Shown here: piece by piece, positions 58,613 to 64,000 of the stretch
Layout: each line of letters begins with the position of its first letter
Numbering within the stretch: position 1 is the stretch's first letter
Assembly: GCA_903832055.1 (NCBI GenBank)
Contig: CAILAC010000010.1
Span: 186,001-250,000, forward strand
Reading direction: 5' to 3'
Source of the DNA: an uncultured Acidobacteriota bacterium
GTDB taxonomy: Bacteria; Acidobacteriota; Terriglobia; Terriglobales; Acidobacteriaceae
DNA length: 64,000 bases
Made by a program: the position numbers and the translations under genes
The notes under the pieces: model-generated
What the model was told of the DNA's origin: nothing
The model's database searches: none
What the model saw: only the letters and a program-made list of their open reading frames with translations

Positions 58613-61138
58613 TCACAACCGTGTATAGATCTGAAAGGGTGCCCAATAATATGCTCGTTTGAACCTTCCCGCAGAATGCACCAAGCCCAGCTTCGCTCGT
58701 CGGAGCGCCTCTGCCGGACCCAGCCCACTCTCAAGCCCTGCATAGAGCGCGTCCATGAGCTTTGGCGTCGATTCGTCACTCACTTCCCACAGAGCGCCGA
58801 TCGCGTTGTGCGCTCCAGCCCGCAGAAACGCCCACGAAAGCCCCACCAGGCCTTCGCCGCGATAGGCTACGGTGCCGCTCCCGTTGCAGGCTGAAATTGT
58901 CACCAGACGGGCGTTCAACCGATGCTGCATGACGTCCTTCGCGTACAACTTGAAGGCTTCCTCGCCCGTTGCTCCTTCGGGTGAAAGCACAATCGCTGAG
59001 TTCAGCGGCTCTCGCCGACTGGCCACGCCGTGCGTCACAAAATGAATATAGGCGAAGTTTCCGGGCTCGCTGCCCAGATACGCGCGAGGGGTTGCCCGCG
59101 CTCCGCTGAACTCGACAGCATTCGCCCCAAAATGCTTCTGGACCAGCGCCATCTCTGCCGCCGCCTGGTCAAGCCGAGGATACTCTGGCCCTGCAGAGAC
59201 AGCATCCCCCATCAATAGCAGCTTTCCGCGGCTCCTGCCGTTGCCTGCTTCCAGACGCGCCCCAGCCAGCATCGCCAGGGACGGCGCAGCCATCAGCGCC
59301 ACATCTTCAATCCAATAGTGCGTCGTCGAACCCGGCCCCGAAACCAGCAGAGTCTCAAAATTCAGCTGGCTCAGTTCCCCATCCGCCAGAATCATCACCG
59401 GACGCCCTGACTGAATCACCGATTCCGCAGGGGCGACGAGCTTCGCATACAGCTCACGGCCAGCGGCATTTCCGGCGCTGCCAACTGCTTCAAGCGGGTC
59501 CACGTCCTCGCGGAGCAGGGCCTTGCGGTAGCGCTCCACCAGCGGTGCCACCACCGACCGGGCGGGCAACTCAAAAAGCCGGGTCTTCTCGCCCGTGACC
59601 GCCCAAAGGTATGAGCGCCGTTCACCCATCCAATAGAACAAGAGCGTCGCCCCAGCCTTGCGGGCTACCGCCTGAGGATTGACGACTTGCTTGCCGCGAA
59701 ATTCCGGCGTGCCCGCTCCCCCTGAGGTGCCGGCAAGAGTCCGCGCCCGGCTTCCGTCCGCTACCAGCAGCGCCTCTCCGACCCGCCCCTTCCCAATCAG
59801 AAAATCAACATAGTCGTCATAAATTCCCGCCGCATTGGCTAGGAATGGAAGCTTCGAATCCTCTTCCTTCAATTGCTCCCGCGCCCCTTCAAACGTCCCC
59901 AGCGCGGCCCGGTACATCTTCTCCGCTTCGCCCGCGCGCCCTACCGATTCATACAGGCGGGCCAACTCATGCTCCGCCCCCAGCTTCATTGATGTCTGGC
60001 TCGCAGGGTCATTCTCCACCTCCCGAAACAGCCCCTCCGCCCGACCCACCTCCGTCCGCGCCGCAGCAATCTTCCCCCGCGCCAGTGCCACATCCAGCGC
60101 ATCCAACCGATTCCCATTCGCCACAATCAATGGCTCCACCTGCGCCAGATACCCCTCCGCGTCAGGCGGTCTTTCCTGCTGAAGAGAGACATGCGCCAAG
60201 TCTTCCAATGCTGTAATTACGTCTTCCTTGCTATTGATTTGCCTCGCCAGTTCGAGGGCCTTTTGATGCGACTGCAAGGCTTGCTGCAACTCACCCATCT
60301 CTTGATAGACATAGCCAAGATCCGTGAGCCAAACAATTGCACCACCAATATCACCAATAGCGATTGATCTTTTTTGAGCCTCCTGATACATCTCCAGGGC
60401 CCTCTGAGAGTCTCCAAGTTTGTAGTAGGCCCAACCCAAATTGCCTTGAGTTGATAGAAGGACAACCTCAGCTCCAATACCCTCAGAGACTCGTGCTGCC
60501 TCAAGCGACCAATCGATTGCCTCGTCGTATTGTTCACCCTGAAGAGCGGTCACGCCCAGATTCAACAGCGCAGTAGCCTCGAGCCAAGGGTACCTGTGCA
60601 GCTGCGCAAAACGCAGACACTCATCAAAGTAGCTCTTAGCCAAAGGGAGTTGCCCCAATTCAATCGCAAACAATCCCCGAGCACGTGAAAGCTCGCCACA
60701 ACCCTGGTAAGACATCCCGAGGCAAAGCCCTTCAGCCTCGTCAAAATCTCGCTTCGCTAGCGGGTATTGATGCAGGCGGGTGTAGGCAAAGCCCTCCAAT
60801 GTCAGCCTCTGAATGGCCAACTCTCGCCCAAGGCCTGCAGTCGGCTGCACTGAAAGTATGCGATAAGCGTCTTCATTCATGCCACGCCAAGACATGGCCT
60901 CTGCTTCGAGCAAACGAAACCTCAGCGCCCACTGAGGCTTCGAGGCTCTAAACCGCAAGTATCCTCGATGCGCCTCTTCCTGACTCTTCTCCAGGTATCC
61001 TTGAAGGAACAGCGTCCTTGTACGCTCGAAACGAGAAGAGGGATTAGACGGCGGAATGCACTCCAACGGAACGAAAATGAGCAGCAAGACTAAGCCGAGA
61101 ACACCACGCCAGGGCAGAGTGCGGCCGCTAGACCGCAC
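58613..61138 (-). CDS. TPR-CHAT caspase-like protease with N-terminal membrane anchor
   Basis: 841 residues from a GTG at 61138, 14 bases after the stop of the TPR gene upstream; an in-frame start at 61228 would overlap that gene. The N-terminal helix (V-L-G-L-V-L-L-L-I-F-V-P-L-E-C) anchors or exports it. Nine or so TPR units fill about residues 45-400 (A-T-A-L-L-N-L-G-V-T-A-L-Q-G-E-Q-Y-D-E-A and others). The C-terminal 400 residues are a CHAT protease with His703 (V-T-H-G-V-A) and Cys751 (I-S-A-C-N-G-S-G), both intact. It probably cleaves a protein target once its TPR region is bound. Confidence 0.88.
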   Translation of the reverse strand: MRSSGRTLPWRGVLGLVLLLIFVPLECIPPSNPSSRFERTRTLFLQGYLEKSQEEAHRGYLRFRASKPQWALRFRLLEAEAMSWRGMNEDAYRILSVQPTAGLGRELAIQRLTLEGFAYTRLHQYPLAKRDFDEAEGLCLGMSYQGCGELSRARGLFAIELGQLPLAKSYFDECLRFAQLHRYPWLEATALLNLGVTALQGEQYDEAIDWSLEAARVSEGIGAEVVLLSTQGNLGWAYYKLGDSQRALEMYQEAQKRSIAIGDIGGAIVWLTDLGYVYQEMGELQQALQSHQKALELARQINSKEDVITALEDLAHVSLQQERPPDAEGYLAQVEPLIVANGNRLDALDVALARGKIAAARTEVGRAEGLFREVENDPASQTSMKLGAEHELARLYESVGRAGEAEKMYRAALGTFEGAREQLKEEDSKLPFLANAAGIYDDYVDFLIGKGRVGEALLVADGSRARTLAGTSGGAGTPEFRGKQVVNPQAVARKAGATLLFYWMGERRSYLWAVTGEKTRLFELPARSVVAPLVERYRKALLREDVDPLEAVGSAGNAAGRELYAKLVAPAESVIQSGRPVMILADGELSQLNFETLLVSGPGSTTHYWIEDVALMAAPSLAMLAGARLEAGNGRSRGKLLLMGDAVSAGPEYPRLDQAAAEMALVQKHFGANAVEFSGARATPRAYLGSEPGNFAYIHFVTHGVASRREPLNSAIVLSPEGATGEEAFKLYAKDVMQHRLNARLVTISACNGSGTVAYRGEGLVGLSWAFLRAGAHNAIGALWEVSDESTPKLMDALYAGLESGLGPAEALRRAKLGLVHSAGRFKRAYYWAPFQIYTRL

Positions 61139-61152
61139 GACGAGTCTCGCTT

Positions 61153-61944
61153 TCAGACGCTTCGAGAGTCCGGCAAGTCCACCGCATTGCAAAGTTTGAC
61201 ATATGCAACGCGAATGTTGTGAGACCATTTCTCGATTGAGACTGGATCTTTAATTTCACGGGCCAATTCCAGAGCGCGGCGGTAATATGAGATCGCAGTG
61301 AGATGGTCCCCGCGCTGAAAATATACATTTCCGATATTAGCTAATCCCACTTGATAGTTGCCAATGGTTCCGGCTTCAGCTTCAATTTTTAGCGCATCTT
61401 CAAGGAGCGCCAGCGCCCTCCGGTTATCGCCCAGGCCTGAATAGCAGACCGCCAACTCTCCCCAAGTGGTGGCGACTGAGAGACGGGCGTTCACGGATTC
61501 GAAGATCTCAAGAGCCTCGTTGAGCCATGGGATCGCCGCATTGTATTGAGACTGAATCATCAGATTCTTGCCGATGCCCCAAAACGCATTCGCCTTGAAG
61601 TACCAGCCGTCTAATTGATGGGATGCATCAAGAATCTGTCGGAAAATGCGATCCGAAGAGATATAGTCCCGCTGAAGATAATAAATCATCGACTGACACT
61701 GATAGACCTCGCAGGTCAGCTCAATTGAATTGATCGCTGCAGCTAAACCCTCGGCCTCTCGCATCAGCCCATGTGAGTGTGCGTACTTTCCAACAAGTCC
61801 AAGATAATATCCACGATGTTTCTTGATCATGCAGCTCAATTGAGTGTCAGTAGTGTCAGGAGGATACAAGACCTCCTGTTCGGCGAGGTAATCTAGGGCG
61901 ACTTCAGCGCCTCGGCGAAGTCTCAAAATATCTGCTTCAACCAA
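61153..61944 (-). CDS. TPR-repeat protein, possibly truncated at its 5' end
   Basis: 263 residues if begun at the TTG (61944), which has no ribosome site; an ATG-start form would begin at the M of C-M-I-K-K-H (about 61830). About five TPR units are visible (A-F-W-G-I-G-K-N-L-M-I-Q-S-Q-Y-N; A-L-A-L-L-E-D-A-L-K-I; G-N-V-Y-F-Q-R-G-D-H-L). An in-frame TAG at 61956-61954 separates it from a 44-codon open frame upstream in the same frame. It may be a full TPR gene with a nonsense mutation. Its stop is 14 bases before the CHAT start. Confidence 0.7.
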   Translation of the reverse strand: MVEADILRLRRGAEVALDYLAEQEVLYPPDTTDTQLSCMIKKHRGYYLGLVGKYAHSHGLMREAEGLAAAINSIELTCEVYQCQSMIYYLQRDYISSDRIFRQILDASHQLDGWYFKANAFWGIGKNLMIQSQYNAAIPWLNEALEIFESVNARLSVATTWGELAVCYSGLGDNRRALALLEDALKIEAEAGTIGNYQVGLANIGNVYFQRGDHLTAISYYRRALELAREIKDPVSIEKWSHNIRVAYVKLCNAVDLPDSRSV

Positions 61945-61953
61945 ACGAAGGGA

Positions 61954-62088
61954 CTAGGATTCCAAATCAGTTCCCCGATCCCCGTGTGCGGCGAACCAAG
62001 CCTTTAGGACTGCGTTCGCACCATCCACGTCATCGAGACGCAAACAAAGCTTTGCCGCAGTTCCTGGAGGTTGGCGCTCTCTACTCAC
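61954..62088 (-). CDS. Small open frame in phase with the TPR gene, ended by TAG
   Basis: From a GTG at 62088 (or TTG at 62094) it reads V-S-R-E-R-Q-P-P-G-T-A-A-K-L-C-L-R-L-D-D, then V-D-G-A-N-A-V-L-K-A-W-F-A-A-H-G-D-R-G-T, then D-L-E-S and stop. The composition (charged helices, W-F) looks coding rather than random, and after the TAG the same frame goes on S-L-R-L-V-E-A-D. It is therefore either a tiny protein or the true N-terminus of the TPR protein, cut by a nonsense codon. Confidence 0.5.
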   Translation of the reverse strand: MSRERQPPGTAAKLCLRLDDVDGANAVLKAWFAAHGDRGTDLES

Positions 62089-62103
62089 AACCAACTACCT
62101 ACC

Positions 62104-62280
62104 CTATGGCTTAGTACGGCCATCAACTATGATTCCGCCATCCATGCCGACCGGAGCAGTTCCGAGGTGAGTCGAGTGATTCGAACCAGAGCCATTGTTA
62201 TGACCCTGAACTGGAGTGTTTACGCTGGGCGAGTTACCGTGAATCAGCAACACGAAAAGAGAGACGAGCGAACCGAGCAT
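62104..62280 (-). CDS. Small exported or membrane peptide (58 residues)
   Basis: The start at 62280 is set by a strong AGGAGG 8 bases upstream; the longer open frame begins 13 residues earlier without such a site. An N-terminal helix (M-L-G-S-L-V-S-L-F-V-L-L-I-H-G) is a signal or anchor. The rest is Gly/Asn/Ser/His-rich (G-H-N-N-G-S-G-S-N-H-S-T-H-L-G) and ends M-D-G-G-I-I-V-D-G-R-T-K-P. No family recognised. It lies within the CHAT operon. Confidence 0.68.
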   Translation of the reverse strand: MLGSLVSLFVLLIHGNSPSVNTPVQGHNNGSGSNHSTHLGTAPVGMDGGIIVDGRTKP

Positions 62281-62356
62281 GAAGATTCCTCCTGACTCGC
62301 CACTACACACATAGCACAAGTGAAAGTCGAGAGGAAATCCTAGCTATTAACTCTAG

Positions 62357-63196
62357 CTAGGGTCTTGTCTTGCCATTTGCAATCATTTTCGCAACCGACG
62401 CAGTCCCCGTAGCGATGCACCCCATCTGAATGTCCACCATCGTCAGGTCGAAGATCGTCTTGTGCGGTACCCCGTCTTGAAAATCCGACTCGATCAACTG
62501 CAGGTGTGCCAGCGTCACCACGCCAAAGTCGGGAATACGCACCACATGCCCGAACGAACGGCCCGGATGCCCACCCTCTACGTGATTGACCAGCGAACAT
62601 TCCACCTTCTCCGCATCCCCAAGACCCGTTTGCTGTCGATTGTAACGCGCAGCCTCCTCAGCCGTGCTTGCCGGATCGGCTTGCAGCAGAACATGCTGCT
62701 TTGAAAGCTTCGCCATAAATGCAGGATTCTGCATATGTGAAACCTCGCCCTGCGGCTTCTCACCAAACAATTCCAGGTCAAGATCCAGCTTCACAAGATG
62801 CCCATTGATACGCAGATTTTCAAATCGGGTGCCCAGAAAAGTCACCTTGGGAATATGCCCCACCAGCGGATGCTCCGTGCTGATCTGTCCCACGACCCGG
62901 TCAGCGGTAATCACGTCAAGCACGTTGAGCCCCTCAACTACTGAAGTCACAAGCGTGCTCCAGCCATGGCCCGGCTTGACCTCTCGATTACCCGCCACCT
63001 GCGTCTTTGCCGACTTGAATGAAAGCACATTCTCCAGCCGGTACGGCCCCGCCTGTTGTGCCAGATACCCGCCCGTCTCTGGCAATTTCGCAAATGCCTG
63101 CAACTGAATATCCTGCTTCACCGGCAACTGCAGAGCACCTGAAAGTACCGATGCTTCCGCGTGGAAATGATGTGTTCTCTCAACAACGTCAGCCAT
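62357..63196 (-). CDS. Unknown 279-residue protein in the CHAT operon
   Basis: Starts at the ATG 63196 after GGAAAGTGAG. There is no signal peptide. Strand-rich sequence with A-G-P-Y-R-L-E-N-V-L-S-F-K-S-A, G-W-S-T-L-V-T-S-V-V-E-G-L-N-V-L-D-V-I-T-A-D and F-G-V-V-T-L-A-H-L-Q-L-I. The D-R-V-V-G-Q-I-S-T-E-H-P segment and the high His content near the N-terminus are notable. I do not recognise a family; its place between an anti-sigma gene and TPR/CHAT genes suggests a partner or substrate of the protease. Confidence 0.7.
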   Translation of the reverse strand: MADVVERTHHFHAEASVLSGALQLPVKQDIQLQAFAKLPETGGYLAQQAGPYRLENVLSFKSAKTQVAGNREVKPGHGWSTLVTSVVEGLNVLDVITADRVVGQISTEHPLVGHIPKVTFLGTRFENLRINGHLVKLDLDLELFGEKPQGEVSHMQNPAFMAKLSKQHVLLQADPASTAEEAARYNRQQTGLGDAEKVECSLVNHVEGGHPGRSFGHVVRIPDFGVVTLAHLQLIESDFQDGVPHKTIFDLTMVDIQMGCIATGTASVAKMIANGKTRP

Positions 63197-63220
63197 CACA
63201 ACTCACTTTCCAATTCGTGT

Positions 63221-63230
63221 GGGGGGGGGG
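63221..63230. repeat. Ten-G tract upstream of the 279-residue gene
   Basis: A run of ten G on the plus strand (C10 on the coding strand) ends 24 bases before the start codon of the gene below, just upstream of its ribosome site. It lies in the intergenic stretch 63197-63362. Confidence 0.55.
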
Positions 63231-63362
63231 AACTCTTGCGCCCGTGGACGATGCGAAGACTCTGCGCTGTCTCGCCAAAGACTCACGGCAATTGACCAAT
63301 CCTTGCCTGGCGACTGGATTTTTCTGCCAGCACCAATGCATCCAATCTAAATCCTTCAGCCC

Positions 63363-64000
63363 TTACTTCTTGAGCTGAATTTCAAACCCGTACTTCTCCA
63401 GAGGCGTCCGTTGGCCCTGCGCGTCAACCCCTGAGACGGCCAGCGTATATGCGCCCTCGCGCAAACCTTCCGCTGGAATCTGCAACATCAACTGCCCTGC
63501 GCCCAAAGCATCACTGGTTCCGCTATTCGCCTCGTCTCGCGCCGCCAGCACGCTGTGGCTCCAGGCCGCTTTGCCCGCGGGATCAAATAAATCGAACGCG
63601 AAAGAAGAGTAACCCGTCTGCTCAGGAAAATCCACAGCCAAAGCTGCCCCAGCCTTGGGATCCAGCGCAATCACCTGTGCCGCACCCCGCGCCCCGCCGT
63701 GCAGACCAACAAGAGGCATCATGCGAGGTTCACGCGCTTCGGTCTTCAACGCCGGAACCACCACAAGATTTTGATATCCCACCATAACCAGCAGCGCCGC
63801 AAACACCGGACCCATCACCATCGGCGTCGCAAACAGCGTCTTCCACCACGGCGCCTTGGCTACCTTCGCCGACCGTACCGGCGTTCTCAGTTCCGCCGCC
63901 ACCATCGCCGGCAACTGCACCCGCGCCTCATCGACAAACGCCGCCGCCGTTCGCAGGTCCATCGCGCACTCTGAGCAGTCAAATACGTGCTCCTCAAAAG
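63363..64000 (-). CDS. Anti-sigma-like zinc-finger membrane protein (5' end outside window)
   Basis: The frame runs off the right edge; 211 residues are visible. It begins F-E-E-H-V-F-D-C-S-E-C, the H-x3-C-x2-C zinc-finger (zf-HC2) motif of anti-sigma factors. A single membrane helix follows near residue 65 (F-A-T-P-M-V-M-G-P-V-F-A-A-L-L-V-M-V-G). The extracytoplasmic C-terminal part has beta strands ending Y-G-F-E-I-Q-L-K-K. A sigma factor gene probably lies just beyond the edge. It heads the visible part of the CHAT operon. Confidence 0.8.
   Translation of the reverse strand, partial: FEEHVFDCSECAMDLRTAAAFVDEARVQLPAMVAAELRTPVRSAKVAKAPWWKTLFATPMVMGPVFAALLVMVGYQNLVVVPALKTEAREPRMMPLVGLHGGARGAAQVIALDPKAGAALAVDFPEQTGYSSFAFDLFDPAGKAAWSHSVLAARDEANSGTSDALGAGQLMLQIPAEGLREGAYTLAVSGVDAQGQRTPLEKYGFEIQLKK

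Noticed and set aside
62130-62240. GGTTCGAATC-like T-loop on the minus strand, a tRNA candidate
   Set aside because: The flanking bases do not form the T-stem and no acceptor or anticodon arm can be folded. The segment is better explained as coding for the 58-residue peptide.
1-64000. CRISPR arrays, prophage, rRNA
   Set aside because: No regularly spaced direct repeats, phage structural genes or rRNA-like sequence were seen.

Overview
The window is GC-rich, densely coded DNA from one bacterial chromosome. It suggests a Gram-negative soil bacterium of the Acidobacteriota, class Terriglobia (Acidobacteriaceae-like). This is inferred from the Gram-negative envelope genes (Lnt, Lgt, TolC, TAT and Sec exports), the many secreted TPR and hydrolase genes, a CHAT protease operon, and abundant REP-like palindromes served by REP-type tyrosine transposases. 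No rRNA, tRNA, prophage or CRISPR array was recognised.

Layout. 0-5.3 kb: the end of an amidase-like gene, a NitT/TauT-type binding lipoprotein, a secreted esterase, a YdcF-like protein, a Sua5-family tRNA t6A enzyme and a SpoU methyltransferase. 5.4-12 kb: rarA carrying an in-frame repeat insertion, a REP transposase inside its own palindromes, a DsbD-like reductase, a CoA-binding protein and prfB with its programmed +1 frameshift. 12-13.1 kb: a small cluster with an orphan antitoxin, a BrnT/BrnA toxin-antitoxin pair and a GIY-YIG protein. 13.2-22.5 kb: lnt, an APC permease with a cytoplasmic tail, a small basic protein, bactofilin and methyltransferase, and secreted proteins. 22.6-25.7 kb: the mazG, GNAT and OSBS/NSAR operon, where mazG has absorbed two unrelated repeats. 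25.8-37.5 kb: prepilin peptidase, DinB, TPR and SET proteins, then dnaX-ybaB followed by a deletion scar of recR, a GH35-like glycosidase, a scar of a response regulator, and finally intact recR and the intact response regulator. 37.8-41 kb: ATPase and fused permease of a NitT/TauT-type ABC transporter. 41-42.2 kb: a second REP transposase in a palindrome-rich block. 42.2-44.4 kb: an AmgK-type sugar kinase fused to a RapZ C-terminal domain, with a MurU-like nucleotidyltransferase. 44.4-58.3 kb: an EXORDIUM-like secreted protein, a membrane LuxR protein with a DUF4199 partner, an oxidoreductase, lgt, hpt, deoC, a GAF-GAF-PP2C phosphatase, aroA and a TolC-like channel. 58.6-64 kb: an operon on the minus strand with an anti-sigma zinc-finger protein, an unknown 279-residue protein, a 58-residue exported peptide, a TPR protein and a TPR-CHAT protease.

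The strongest points for follow-up are: (1) in-frame internal-deletion scars of recR and of a receiver gene, both bounded by short direct repeats and both with intact copies downstream; (2) repeats that have entered coding genes (rarA, mazG) without breaking the frame; (3) two REP/transposase units with inverted flanking palindromes; (4) the AmgK-RapZ fusion beside a MurU-like gene; (5) the anti-sigma/TPR/CHAT operon, which contains two unrecognised proteins and an in-frame stop just upstream of its TPR gene.
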